64,000 bases of DNA from UBA4292 sp002395865 (GCA_946533395.1 CAMNBU010000004.1:1-64000); one strand, 5' to 3'. Numbered from the stretch's first letter, positions 35,525 to 44,801 are shown. The notes: generated from the sequence alone by a model not told the origin. Numbers and translations: made by a program.

Positions 35525-36256
35525 TCATTTCTCACACCAAACAGCAATTGCGGTATTATTGTCCATATTTGTGCCAATGCCGTTTTTACGAACGATATCA
35601 ATCATCGAATCGAGCCATTCATCAACTGTCCTTGCCTTTTCCAACAATTGACACATCTCATCTTCCTCGATCAATTCCCAAAACCCGTCCGAACACAGGA
35701 GAAAGGCCTGGCATTTCTTGATCGGTATGGGACTAAGCTTTTCATACATTGGCTTTTCCCACTCTACCCCCATCACTCGCAGAACGATATTTCTCTCAGA
35801 GTGATGACGTATTTCACTTTCAGAGATGTTTCCGGACAAAACAAGCATTTGCGGTATGCTGTGGTCAAGTGTTCTCGTCTGAACCCTGTTTTTATTGAAA
35901 ACATATACTCTTGAATCACCGATATGTCCAATCAAAGCCTTTTTGCTGTCTATCACAAGCGCAACACAGGTAGTCTTCATTTTCCTCTCTGCATGTCTCT
36001 CGTGCTGCTCCGTCATAAGTATTTGCTGAGATGCAGGAAATGCGACATCAAGAAAGTTCTTCATATCAGCAGCTTTATCAAAGCAATCACGAAAGACATC
36101 GACAACAAGAGCGGAAGCAACATCTCCCATACCATGCCCGCCTAAGCCGTCACAGAGAACGAAGCAATGAGTATCTCCTTTATGAAACGATGAAAACGAA
36201 TCCTCGTTGATTTGGCGTTCGCCGATATCTGTATGAACCGAATACGTTATTCTCAT
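35525..36256 (-). CDS. PP2C-family Ser/Thr phosphatase
   Basis: A 243-residue PP2C enzyme with DIGERQINEDSF, VLCDGLGGHGMGDVAS, CVALVIDSKKALIGHIGDSRVYVF, LCSDGFWELI and NNTAIAVW. It resembles PrpC-type phosphatases that pair with PASTA kinases. It is only distantly like the phosphatase next to it, so the two probably have different targets. The 165-bp gap to the kinase upstream holds no clear promoter that I can defend. Confidence 0.93.
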   Translation of the reverse strand: MRITYSVHTDIGERQINEDSFSSFHKGDTHCFVLCDGLGGHGMGDVASALVVDVFRDCFDKAADMKNFLDVAFPASQQILMTEQHERHAERKMKTTCVALVIDSKKALIGHIGDSRVYVFNKNRVQTRTLDHSIPQMLVLSGNISESEIRHHSERNIVLRVMGVEWEKPMYEKLSPIPIKKCQAFLLCSDGFWELIEEDEMCQLLEKARTVDEWLDSMIDIVRKNGIGTNMDNNTAIAVWCEK

Positions 36257-36421
36257 CTAATATATACCTTTCAATACAATTGGGTTCTCGTTGAAAAAAC
36301 ATGCATTAACGAGCAAATATAGCAATCGCCTAATTGAATATCATCACCTATATTATTACAGGCAGCCTCGTGCCCCATTGATTAATCCTAGTGGTGTTCT
36401 GACAATAATGAGAACTCAACA

Positions 36422-39400
36422 TCAATACTTTGGAATAGCGATAGTCAATGCTTTCATACCATCATTCTGATAACTAACATAACCATCAAGACTAAACAAA
36501 TGATGCCAACCACCTATAGAGGAAACTTCAGCACCTGCAGAGATTGTAAGCCATTCAGAGGTTGCAGAACCAGTCGTCCAGTTCCATCCCGATGTAAGCT
36601 GGATATCATTGGTTGCACCTTGATCATTGATACCTGCATTGAAATACAGATCATCCATATTCCCTCTCAGCTTTGTCAGATTAGTAGAAAACCTTATTTC
36701 TATCGTGTTAGCCGTACGGTTCCGATACTCACATATAATCGTTTCTTCCACAAACGGAGCCCAATTCTTTCCCGTTATTTGAAACGTCGCAACTGTACTC
36801 GATGGCTGATAAACATCATAATTAAATGTTATAGTTTTACTTGAATCCCAGTTTATTGTTTGTGATGCTGGGGTAATATACCCGTCATGCCCCTTTGGTG
36901 AGATTGTTTCATTCGTACCATAATCTCTGGTAACAGTATAGCTTCCCAATCGGGTTCCATTCACCGACTGCTCTATAACCGTTACATCAAACGTTTTTTT
37001 AGAATACTGGAATGTAATGGTTTTATCAGAATCCCAAACCACGTTTTGTGCACCCGGAGAGTTATACCCGTTGTAATTACGAGGATAGACTGTTTCACTA
37101 TATCCGTAATTCTTTGTTGCCCTATAGCTTCCCAGTTCGGAAGAACCTATCTTTTCAACCACCGTTACTGTATATGACTTTATTGTCCAATGAGCATATA
37201 CTGTCATATTTGAGCTAACTATCGTGTCACGTGTCACACTTGTGCCACCGCTGGCAGCAGTGTACCATCCATCGAACGAATGACCTACCCTTGTTGCAGT
37301 AGGCAGTTCGCCCATAGCACTTCCATATGACAAAGTGATACTGTCCTTAGATGTCGACCCACCATTTCCATCGAATTTTACGGTATACGAAATAATTGTC
37401 CAGTGAGCATATACTGTCATATTTGAGCTAACTATCGTGTCACGTGTCACACTTGTGCCACCGCTGGCAGCAGTGTACCATCCATCGAACGAATGACCTT
37501 CCCTTGTTGCGGTAGGCAGATTGCCCATAGCACTTCCATATGACAAAGCGATACTGTCCTTAGATGCCGTTCCTCCATTTCCATCGAATTTAACGGTATA
37601 TGAAATAATTGTCCAGTGAGCATACACTGTTGTGTTATTATTTGCCGTTGTGGCTTCCGTAACCTTTGTACCATTGGTTGCGGATGTATACCAACCATCA
37701 AACGTATATCCCGGTCTTGTTGCCGTAGGAAGAACACCATATGCCGAATCATAGGAAACAGTGATTGATGATTTTGATGCAGTTCCTCCGTTGGCATCAA
37801 ATGTTATCGTATACCGGTTTGTACTCCAATGTGCATACAATGTCTGTCCTTCAGTGCGATTTACTATATCTGAAGGATTGATCTGTTTCCCATCCGAAGT
37901 AAACCAACCCTCAAAACCATTCCCTGTTTTTGTAGGTGTTGGCAGTTCTCCGTAGGCCGATCCATACTTAACATCCTTACTTGCAGTGCTTACTGTCCCG
38001 CCCTTTGGATCAAAACTGATCTTTATCGTGTGTGCTGTCCAGTGAGCATACAGTGTCACATTTGCAAGGATCTTTGTATTCTTACTAACCTTCTCGCCTC
38101 CGGATGCCGAAGTATACCAGCCTTCCAGATCATAGCCCGTCCTTGTTGCCGACGGTAATTCTCCGTATGCCTCATTGTAATTGCGCGTCACTGAAGATTT
38201 ATCCGTCTTACCACCATTGGCATCAAATGTTATCGTGTACGGGATCGCATTCCAGTGCGCATATAACATGATGTTTCCTGTGACAATCGATGCGGATGTT
38301 ATCTTTTCTCCGCCACTTGACTGTGTATACCATGCTTCAAACGTATATCCTTCTCTTGTAGCTGTCGGAAGGTCACCGTATGTGTTTCCATATGTGATAT
38401 TCATCCTGTCAGTCGAGGCAACGCCGCCATTTCCGTTGAACGTGATCTGCATCGTGACTGCTGACCAGTGGGCATACAGCACATGCGAGTCTGCATTTGC
38501 CACGGTGGTCTCGGATGTGATCAACTCACCTCCTGATGCTGAGGTGTACCATCCTGCAAAATCATACCCTTCTCTGATAGGTGTCGGCAGATTTCCATAC
38601 CTCTGTCCATATGTTACCGCAGCAGAATTGCTCGGCGTGCTTCCGCCATTCGGATCAAAGGTCACGGATACCTTTCCGGCACTCCAGTGAGCATACAGTG
38701 TCTGGCCTGCTGTGATATCCACCCGCGTTGATGCTTCTACATGGGTGCCTCCGTCAGCTGAAGTATACCAGCCGTCAAAACCGTATCCGCTCTTTGTGGG
38801 AACAGGCAGTTCCCCATAAGAATTTCCGTACTTTACAGTCTTGGATTTCGTAACAACGCTTCCGCCGTTTGCATCGAAAGTAACCGTGTATCCTGCCTCC
38901 GTCCAATGCGCAAACAGGGCATGATTTCCCTTCTCACTTACCTTCGTTGAGGTCTCAATACGGTTTCCGCCTGAAGCCGAGGTATACCATCCGCCGAATT
39001 CATATCCTGTTCTTTGGGCCGAAGGAAGTTCGCCGTAGTTCTCATTGTAGTATACCGACTGAGAGGTCCTGTCGGTCTTACCGCCGTTTGCGTCAAATGT
39101 AACCGTAATGGCCTGCTTTCCGGCACTTACAAAGATAGTTATCGTAGAGCCCTTTTTCTGCTTCGTCTTAGCTTCCGGAGACTGCGTTATCACACTGCCC
39201 TTCGGAACTTCATCATCTGAATTTTCACGAACATATACAGCAAATCCGGCATCCTTTAGTATCTTTTCAGCTTCTGCCTGAGTCTTTCCAGCAACATCCG
39301 GCACTTCGACCGTATCCACGCCACTCGAAACGACGATCGTGGCTGTATCTCCTCGTTTTACATCACTGTTCGCTGCAGGCTGCTGGCGAATTACATTGCC

Positions 39401-41095
39401 CTCAGGCACGCTGTCGTTCTTCTCATATTCAACAGCCACTGCAAGGCCTCTGTTCTCCAATGTATCACGCGCCGAAGCCTCTTCCATTCCGGTAACGTTA
39501 GGCATAGCAAAAGCAGCCGGGCCTGTCGATACGACAAGAGTTACCGTAGAGCCCTCATCGACCTGAACCCCCGCTTCCGGATCTGATGAAATGATCAATC
39601 CTGCAGCTATATTCTCATCGGTCCGTTCTTCATATACCGGAGCTGAAAGACCTGCTTTTCCCAGCTTTTCTTCCGCCTTTTGCTTTGTATCTCCTATTAG
39701 ATACGGAACGGTTGCCTTGCCATCAACGACCTCAATAACGCCCTGTCCGGAACTAATGATGAGTTCTATTATCCCGTTCTTTTCGAGAAAAGCTCCGCCA
39801 ACCGGTGTCTGTCTTATGATTTTTCCAGCAGCAATATATTCCGATTCGATATTTCCGGAAATATTTGCCAAAAGATTGTTTGATTCTATCATGGCAACTG
39901 CATCATCCTTCTGTGTTCCTTCCACATCGGGAGCAATCACGATATTATCCGGAATCACAACTTCTGCAGTATACCTTGAAAAATCGATCACTCCGGTAAC
40001 AAGAAGCACACCAAAAGTAAGCACTGCGGCAAGCAGTACCGGAATGGCAATCTTCAGCCATAAAGGCCATGCATATATATCTATCTTTTTGATCTTTCCG
40101 TATCGGCGCTTTGCCGGCGGATCAGCATTCAATTCTTCAATAAAGGCCGGGATGTCAGGTGTTCTGTCCTCTATGCGGACATTCATGGCGTTCAGTATGG
40201 CATTCTCACGATTGACAGAAATCGCCTTATTGATCTTATGCGGAGCAACGAGCATATCCCTGCTTTTTGTCTCGTACTCGACACGCCTTTCCATTGCATC
40301 GGGCGGAGTAACTCCTGTCATCATCTTATACAGGACTGCTGCTATGGCATAGACATCCGTATAAGGACCCTGGTCACTCCTGCTTCTGTACTGTTCCTCG
40401 GGAGAAAAGCCCTGCTTGATGATAACGGTCAGACTGCGGCTGTGGGATGTGGTCGCGTAACGGCTTGCGCCAAAATCTATGACCTTTACTTCACCATTTT
40501 TTGTCAGGAAAATGTTGTCCGGCGCAATATCCCTGTGAAGGATACCGGCCTCATGAACGGCTTTAAGAGACTCCATAACAGGCATCAGGAGGGAAACTGC
40601 TTTGTCCTCCTCTATAATGCCCTCTCTTTTAAGGTAATCAGTCAAGGTCTCACCATCAAGGTACTCCATGATGATGTAAGCCGTGTCATTTTCCTCAACG
40701 CAGTCATAGATCTGGACTATGCCCGGTTCGCCGTGGAACTTAGCCAGCCTTTTGGCTTCATCTACAAACTTATGCAACCCGTCGTGGAACTGCTGGCTCT
40801 TGTCGCCTTCAAAGATCGTGACATGGCTCTGTCCCGGCATTCTTGTTGAGAATTCCGCCGGCATATATTCCTTGATTGCTACCTTCTGCTCAAGCTTTTC
40901 ATCCCAGGCAATATAGGTAACTCCAAAGCTACCAAAGCCAAGCACCTTTCCGATGAGATATCTGTTGCAAAGACGATATCCCGGTGCAAGATGAACCGCT
41001 TCCTCTACTGGCGTCCCGATCACGTAACCGCAATTAGGGCATACCCCGAAATCGGCATCAAATATGCTCATACATCCCAAACAACGTGTTTGCAT
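36422..41095 (-). CDS. giant receptor Ser/Thr kinase with PASTA and InlB-type repeats
   Basis: A 1,557-residue protein. Zinc ribbon (CLGC...CPNC), Hanks kinase with FGSFGVTY, AIKEY lysine, HRDIAPDN (187-194) and DFG (207-209), then one membrane helix (345-367). Outside lie four PASTA repeats (about 378-673; each ends in VS(S/T)G or VSAG), nine InlB-type beta-repeats of about 71 residues (V/ITFDANGG...GYxFxGWYTSASGG...LYAHW), two further repeats of the GSYxxTxxYGxxETxxP kind, and a 130-residue C-terminal beta domain. PASTA domains sense peptidoglycan; the InlB-type array is a spacer or adhesive stalk. Start at 41095 by comparison with the related stub at 31803; ATG 41101 also possible. Confidence 0.9.
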   Translation of the reverse strand: MQTRCLGCMSIFDADFGVCPNCGYVIGTPVEEAVHLAPGYRLCNRYLIGKVLGFGSFGVTYIAWDEKLEQKVAIKEYMPAEFSTRMPGQSHVTIFEGDKSQQFHDGLHKFVDEAKRLAKFHGEPGIVQIYDCVEENDTAYIIMEYLDGETLTDYLKREGIIEEDKAVSLLMPVMESLKAVHEAGILHRDIAPDNIFLTKNGEVKVIDFGASRYATTSHSRSLTVIIKQGFSPEEQYRSRSDQGPYTDVYAIAAVLYKMMTGVTPPDAMERRVEYETKSRDMLVAPHKINKAISVNRENAILNAMNVRIEDRTPDIPAFIEELNADPPAKRRYGKIKKIDIYAWPLWLKIAIPVLLAAVLTFGVLLVTGVIDFSRYTAEVVIPDNIVIAPDVEGTQKDDAVAMIESNNLLANISGNIESEYIAAGKIIRQTPVGGAFLEKNGIIELIISSGQGVIEVVDGKATVPYLIGDTKQKAEEKLGKAGLSAPVYEERTDENIAAGLIISSDPEAGVQVDEGSTVTLVVSTGPAAFAMPNVTGMEEASARDTLENRGLAVAVEYEKNDSVPEGNVIRQQPAANSDVKRGDTATIVVSSGVDTVEVPDVAGKTQAEAEKILKDAGFAVYVRENSDDEVPKGSVITQSPEAKTKQKKGSTITIFVSAGKQAITVTFDANGGKTDRTSQSVYYNENYGELPSAQRTGYEFGGWYTSASGGNRIETSTKVSEKGNHALFAHWTEAGYTVTFDANGGSVVTKSKTVKYGNSYGELPVPTKSGYGFDGWYTSADGGTHVEASTRVDITAGQTLYAHWSAGKVSVTFDPNGGSTPSNSAAVTYGQRYGNLPTPIREGYDFAGWYTSASGGELITSETTVANADSHVLYAHWSAVTMQITFNGNGGVASTDRMNITYGNTYGDLPTATREGYTFEAWYTQSSGGEKITSASIVTGNIMLYAHWNAIPYTITFDANGGKTDKSSVTRNYNEAYGELPSATRTGYDLEGWYTSASGGEKVSKNTKILANVTLYAHWTAHTIKISFDPKGGTVSTASKDVKYGSAYGELPTPTKTGNGFEGWFTSDGKQINPSDIVNRTEGQTLYAHWSTNRYTITFDANGGTASKSSITVSYDSAYGVLPTATRPGYTFDGWYTSATNGTKVTEATTANNNTTVYAHWTIISYTVKFDGNGGTASKDSIALSYGSAMGNLPTATREGHSFDGWYTAASGGTSVTRDTIVSSNMTVYAHWTIISYTVKFDGNGGSTSKDSITLSYGSAMGELPTATRVGHSFDGWYTAASGGTSVTRDTIVSSNMTVYAHWTIKSYTVTVVEKIGSSELGSYRATKNYGYSETVYPRNYNGYNSPGAQNVVWDSDKTITFQYSKKTFDVTVIEQSVNGTRLGSYTVTRDYGTNETISPKGHDGYITPASQTINWDSSKTITFNYDVYQPSSTVATFQITGKNWAPFVEETIICEYRNRTANTIEIRFSTNLTKLRGNMDDLYFNAGINDQGATNDIQLTSGWNWTTGSATSEWLTISAGAEVSSIGGWHHLFSLDGYVSYQNDGMKALTIAIPKY
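37191..37616 (-). repeat. two near-identical 213-bp tandem repeats coding for InlB-type units 8 and 9
   Basis: The blocks starting at 37191 and 37404 match over nearly all 213 bp, including silent positions, while other units of the array differ widely. They encode GTSVTRDTIVSSNMTVYAHW in both. This points to a recent unit duplication or gene conversion. Confidence 0.85.
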
Positions 41096-41150
41096 AATCA
41101 TCCCACCTTTCAATCCTTGAAGCACGTCTTCAATGATAAAAATCACTCAT

Positions 41151-41462
41151 CTAAAACCTTGGGAGCCCGTTTGCACGATTCACCGCATTTGCCTGTGCTT
41201 CTTTGTATTTTTTTGATGCATGTCTCAAATAATTTGCGTAGCTTTCTAATGATTTGATCATACTATTGTATGTTGAGTTGTAATTAGTGAGCTCATACCA
41301 CTCCTGCTTAAACTGGATGGAGTCATCTCCAATCCAATTCATTGTCAATTGCTCCACATTAGTCTGAGCTTCATTCATTTTTTTCTTTGCCAACGATACA
41401 TAGTTATCTATTGCTGTTGCCGTTTTTTCAAACTGACTGTGATCTACCCGTATATATGCCAT
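41151..41462 (-). CDS. WXG100-family protein (second pair, partner without YxxxE)
   Basis: A 103-residue helical hairpin protein with W43-I-G45 in the turn. The C-terminal part (KKYKEAQANAVNRANGLPRF) has no YxxxD/E export signal. It lies 13 bp after another WXG100 gene that has the signal, so the two may form a heterodimer as ESX-type pairs do. Its C-terminal LP resembles the tail of the other signal-less member (44167-44469). Confidence 0.88.
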   Translation of the reverse strand: MAYIRVDHSQFEKTATAIDNYVSLAKKKMNEAQTNVEQLTMNWIGDDSIQFKQEWYELTNYNSTYNSMIKSLESYANYLRHASKKYKEAQANAVNRANGLPRF

Positions 41463-41475
41463 ATCATTATCTCCA

Positions 41476-41787
41476 TTATTTAAAATAATCGGCTAATGCT
41501 ATATTTGCATTTTCTGTTTGTTCATATCCTTCTCCGACAACTTGCTTCAAGTATTTAACATAGTTATCCATAATTACATATCGGCTATCTGTATACTTGG
41601 CTTTGATGTCATTAAAAACACGAATACTATTTTCCGAAGCGCGTCCATCCCACGTTCTATCCAGTTGATTAATAGCTGACTGCACCTCAAAAAATCCATC
41701 ACGGATCTGAGCATTGATCACTTCAATATCCGTTGCAAACGCTTTAACAACATCTGTATTGACTTGCAGATTAGACATTTTAGACAT
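41476..41787 (-). CDS. WXG100-family protein (second pair, with YxxxE signal)
   Basis: A 103-residue protein with W46-D-G48 between two helices and YEQTE near the C-terminus, the YxxxE export signal. It ends NANIALADYFK, closely matching the end of the member at 43848-44153 (NINLADAFK), so the two pairs came from a duplication. A GGGGAT ribosome site lies upstream. Confidence 0.9.
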   Translation of the reverse strand: MSKMSNLQVNTDVVKAFATDIEVINAQIRDGFFEVQSAINQLDRTWDGRASENSIRVFNDIKAKYTDSRYVIMDNYVKYLKQVVGEGYEQTENANIALADYFK

Positions 41788-41848
41788 TTCGATTTCATCC
41801 CCTTTCTCTTGGCAGAACAGAAAAACTATCGTCCTTTTATAATCATGA

Positions 41849-42040
41849 TCAGATGTTATTTAATACCCTTTTCACATAATAGTATTGAGATATAACTCGA
41901 TCAATGCAATCAGCACACTTGTCGTTCCCCAAGCCAACGAAATCGTTTCTAACCCCGTAAGAAATACTCTCTAATTCCCTGATAATAGAGTATAATTCCG
42001 ATATTATGGATGATAATTCACTTCTTTCATTTGCATCCAT
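41849..42040 (-). CDS. small helical protein beside the candidate effector
   Basis: A 63-residue acidic protein, MDANERSELSSII and so on, mostly helical, with a CADC pair near residue 41. It starts 14 bp after the lipase-like gene and is preceded by GGAGGTGATGG. Its place and size fit a chaperone or targeting partner for the effector, as small alpha-helical Lap-like proteins do in other type VII systems, but no motif proves it. Confidence 0.65.
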   Translation of the reverse strand: MDANERSELSSIISELYSIIRELESISYGVRNDFVGLGNDKCADCIDRVISQYYYVKRVLNNI

Positions 42041-42054
42041 GCAACCATCACCTC

Positions 42055-43710
42055 CTATTCAAGTGACCCAACTAAATTGTTTTCGATATTATCCAGATCA
42101 TCCGCAGTTTCATTCAAATATGATACGCAGCGCCGCAAGCGATAACTATACCCTGTAAGCGCATCCGCCGCAATCAAATTTCCCAGAGACCACAGATTAA
42201 CTTTCCAATATAATTGATCCAGTCTCGAATCCAAGTTGCTTATTCTGCTATTTACAGCATTTATACGCTGCGCGTATGAACGAAGCTTATTAGTTTCGAC
42301 CACAAAAACAGGATTATCGTTTGCATACTTAACGCCGTAATTGAAAACGCTATCAAACCAGTCGCGGAAATTATTGATTATAGTATTGATATCAGAAACA
42401 ATGCGCTCTGTTAATTCTTTGCATTTATTTCCAAATTCAATTATTTTATCTATGCAAATTTTTATAGTTTCTTCAATGTAATCAAGGGTTAAACCAACAG
42501 CGTATTTTACCATATTAAATGGCAAATACAAAAGAATGGTATATGTCGAAACAACTTGTGCCAACCAATCAAGATTTACACCAAATGTGTCACCCAAGAA
42601 ATCTATTGTGGCTGCCGGAAGCGCTTCCACGACCATATATACCGATGTAATTATTTCAGCGTAGGAAATCTTTTCACCATTAAGAGGATCTTTTTTTTGC
42701 CAATACTTTTGAAGAATAGACATGATACCTTCAGTAATGATTCCTCTTAATTGCGGCGGCAAATCCATGATGCTCTCTGATACAGACTCCAGATAAGCAG
42801 ATACAATACCCTGTTCAGTAAACTCTGTCGATGATCCATCTTCATTCATACAACAATCAGAATAGTGCCAACCTATGCCGCTTAAATTCGATTTTCGATA
42901 GTAAATGTTTTCATCAGGAATAACTCTGCCAAATTTTTTGTTTGTTCCTTGCACATTCACGAAATCATTATCTGCTGAAATCGAATACAATTTATGTCGA
43001 CGTTCTTCAAATTCCTTTTCCCCATACAGGCGTTTATAGTATTCTATTGTTTCGGGCGGCATTCCTTCACCATCTAATGAATAACCATTATCTATCAACC
43101 TCCAGTATTGGGAATCCATCGCAACATACTGTATTTTATTTCCTCCGGCAGAATGACCCGTAAGATGAATCTTGATACCCTTTTTATCCCATCCATTTTT
43201 TCCAACAATTGTATCAAAATACGTAACGGCCTGCTTTCTTTGAGGGTTCATAACAAATTTTCCTGATAAATCTATGCCGTCCTCAAGCCATTCTTTACTT
43301 CCGGTACCGCTGTATACAACCATCACAGAAGATGGATTATCTAAACTGTCTTGAATAGTGAAAGCATTTATTCCACCATCTTCGTATTCTTTCCCTGTAT
43401 CCGGATCAATCATATTAGCAGTTTGGTTAGCTATCACCATCCTGCCTAATTCAGGATCTCTTTTAATCGCATTTTCGAGTTTCGCTACCTGCCTTTCAGC
43501 ATCCTTTATCTCTGAAGTGTAACCCTCTTTTTTTATCTTCTCTTCCAGATTTTGACGTGCATTTTTAATTAATACTTCAACCGATGTGCCATCATCCACA
43601 GTTACAAGCTTACCATCGCTATTCTTCTTTCTATAATCCAAGTATGACAATGTTGTCATAGCATCGTCTCGTTCTAATGCAGTAATATTTATTCTTGAAG
43701 GATCATTCAT
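42055..43710 (-). CDS. lipase-like alpha/beta hydrolase, candidate type VII effector
   Basis: A 551-residue protein without a Sec signal. The N-terminal 300 residues are an alpha/beta-hydrolase with SSVMVVYSGTGSKEW and the nucleophile elbow HLTGHSAGGNK (Ser187), like DUF2974/Mbeg1-type lipases. The C-terminal 200 residues are helical, with a hydrophobic stretch near 380-410 and a final segment (LRSYAQRINAVNSRISNLDSRL, then LWSLGNLI) that looks like a helical hairpin. It sits between two WXG100 pairs, so it is probably the exported cargo. Known LXG effectors carry the helical domain first; here it comes last. Confidence 0.75.
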   Translation of the reverse strand: MNDPSRINITALERDDAMTTLSYLDYRKKNSDGKLVTVDDGTSVEVLIKNARQNLEEKIKKEGYTSEIKDAERQVAKLENAIKRDPELGRMVIANQTANMIDPDTGKEYEDGGINAFTIQDSLDNPSSVMVVYSGTGSKEWLEDGIDLSGKFVMNPQRKQAVTYFDTIVGKNGWDKKGIKIHLTGHSAGGNKIQYVAMDSQYWRLIDNGYSLDGEGMPPETIEYYKRLYGEKEFEERRHKLYSISADNDFVNVQGTNKKFGRVIPDENIYYRKSNLSGIGWHYSDCCMNEDGSSTEFTEQGIVSAYLESVSESIMDLPPQLRGIITEGIMSILQKYWQKKDPLNGEKISYAEIITSVYMVVEALPAATIDFLGDTFGVNLDWLAQVVSTYTILLYLPFNMVKYAVGLTLDYIEETIKICIDKIIEFGNKCKELTERIVSDINTIINNFRDWFDSVFNYGVKYANDNPVFVVETNKLRSYAQRINAVNSRISNLDSRLDQLYWKVNLWSLGNLIAADALTGYSYRLRRCVSYLNETADDLDNIENNLVGSLE

Positions 43711-43795
43711 AGTCGCTCCCTTCTACATCATCCAATGATAACCATAACAAAAATTTTTACCAACTCTGTTCGTTGATAATAAAAATACGCAAGGA

Positions 43796-43835
43796 ACTCT
43801 GCTGAAATCTTAGAACATAACGATTTCAGCAGAGT
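43796..43835 (-). promoter_or_regulatory. long perfect hairpin between WXG100 pair and lipase gene
   Basis: 14-bp perfect arms (43796-43809 and 43822-43835, ACTCTGCTGAAATC) with a 12-nt loop. The T-rich stretch comes 10 nt later on the minus strand, so it could be a partial terminator or an mRNA stabiliser that raises WXG100 expression over downstream genes. Confidence 0.6.
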
Positions 43836-43847
43836 ATGTTGAAAAAA

Positions 43848-44153
43848 TCACTTAAATGCATCCGCCAGATTTATATTGGCGGTTTCTGTATCAAAATACC
43901 CCTGTTCAACGTTCGTTCTAAGGAAGGATACATAGCTTGCAATAATATCATGATATGATTCAAAATATTTGGCTGCAAAGCTCTGATATGCCTCTACTGT
44001 TGCATTTGCCGCTTCGCCTTCCCATGTATTCTTGAGATTATCGATAGACTGCTTGGATTCCTCCAAAAGGGTGGTAAGTCTTTCGTTACTTGCCTCTATG
44101 CTGTTAGCAATATCCGCAACCGCATCTGTATTGACCTTAATCTGTCCTGCCAT
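43848..44153 (-). CDS. WXG100-family protein (first pair, with YxxxE signal)
   Basis: A 101-residue EsxA-like protein: W44-E-G46 in the turn, YFDTE near the C-terminus (YxxxE export signal). It lies 13 bp after a second WXG100 gene and before the strong hairpin. With its partner it is the probable core secreted dimer of the system. AGGAGG precedes the ATG. Confidence 0.93.
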   Translation of the reverse strand: MAGQIKVNTDAVADIANSIEASNERLTTLLEESKQSIDNLKNTWEGEAANATVEAYQSFAAKYFESYHDIIASYVSFLRTNVEQGYFDTETANINLADAFK

Positions 44154-44166
44154 GTTCGTATCCTCC

Positions 44167-44469
44167 TTAATTAGGTAATGTCTTGACTACAGCGATATTA
44201 TCATCCTGACGAGCGCTGTAGTTGTCAGCCTGCATTTTCAGCCCTTCAGATGCAGCAAGGATCTTATCTGCCATTTGCTTTAATTCCTCGGTAAACCCTG
44301 AGATTTGCTGAACAAATGCCTGATTGTCTTCGCCTTCCCATGCTGCCCCCATTGTGCTTGCGTCCTGCATGAGCTTGTTGTATACAGAAGTATACTCTCC
44401 AGAAAGATCAGCAAGCTTTGCCGACGTCGCCCTAAGTTCCTCGGGTGTTACTCTGATAATCTTACCCAT
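44167..44469 (-). CDS. WXG100-family protein (first pair, partner without signal)
   Basis: A 100-residue EsxB-like protein with W44-E-G46. It lacks a YxxxD/E signal in its tail (NYSARQDDNIAVVKTLPN). AAAGGAGG 8 nt upstream is an especially strong ribosome site. It follows the YukD-like gene after a 74-bp gap with two small hairpins. Confidence 0.92.
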   Translation of the reverse strand: MGKIIRVTPEELRATSAKLADLSGEYTSVYNKLMQDASTMGAAWEGEDNQAFVQQISGFTEELKQMADKILAASEGLKMQADNYSARQDDNIAVVKTLPN

Positions 44470-44497
44470 AAGATCATCCTCCTTTATAAATATTTCC

Positions 44498-44535
44498 GGG
44501 CATATGCCCTTTTATTGTTACTGCGTTTTACGCAG
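44498..44535 (-). promoter_or_regulatory. two small hairpins in the leader of the WXG100 pair
   Basis: GGGCATATGCCC (44498-44509) is a 12-bp palindrome and CTGCGT/ACGCAG (44521-44535) forms a 6-bp stem. With the hairpin at 43796 they frame the WXG100 pair and could mark RNA processing sites. Confidence 0.4.
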
Positions 44536-44543
44536 CAAACCCC

Positions 44544-44801
44544 TTAATAAAACATTAATCTGGTTCCGTTTTTCAGTTCAGCTTCACTGACTGTATAATT
44601 CTCGGAAATCCGTTGTCCTTGCGGAAGAATACATAAGCATGAATTTGAGTTCCTATCATAATTCCCCGAAAGATAGGATGTAAGATAGTCCTTGATTATG
44701 CTTATCACATCCTTGATCTGCATTTCCGGATATAGATAGACATCCATGGTTTCATGCATTGCCGGAACCGATATTTCAACAAGTATCTGATTCATCGTCA
44801 T
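44544..44801 (-). CDS. YukD/EsaB-like ubiquitin-fold protein
   Basis: An 85-residue protein with the YukD pattern: a first beta strand (ILVEISVPA), the VYLYPEMQIKDVISIIKDYL helix region, and a final strand ELKNGTRLMFY. The start overlaps the EssC stop (ATGA). In known type VII systems this small ubiquitin-like protein is an essential cytoplasmic accessory. Confidence 0.88.
   Translation of the reverse strand: MTMNQILVEISVPAMHETMDVYLYPEMQIKDVISIIKDYLTSYLSGNYDRNSNSCLCILPQGQRISENYTVSEAELKNGTRLMFY

Noticed and set aside
37164..39130. Repeats at regular spacing, considered as a CRISPR array or a DNA satellite
   Set aside because: The period is about 213 bp in a coding frame and the repeats encode InlB-type beta units, so the repetition is in the protein.
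44470..44543. Gap before the WXG100 pair, considered for an extra small gene
   Set aside because: Only 74 bp, with hairpins and no open frame with a start.
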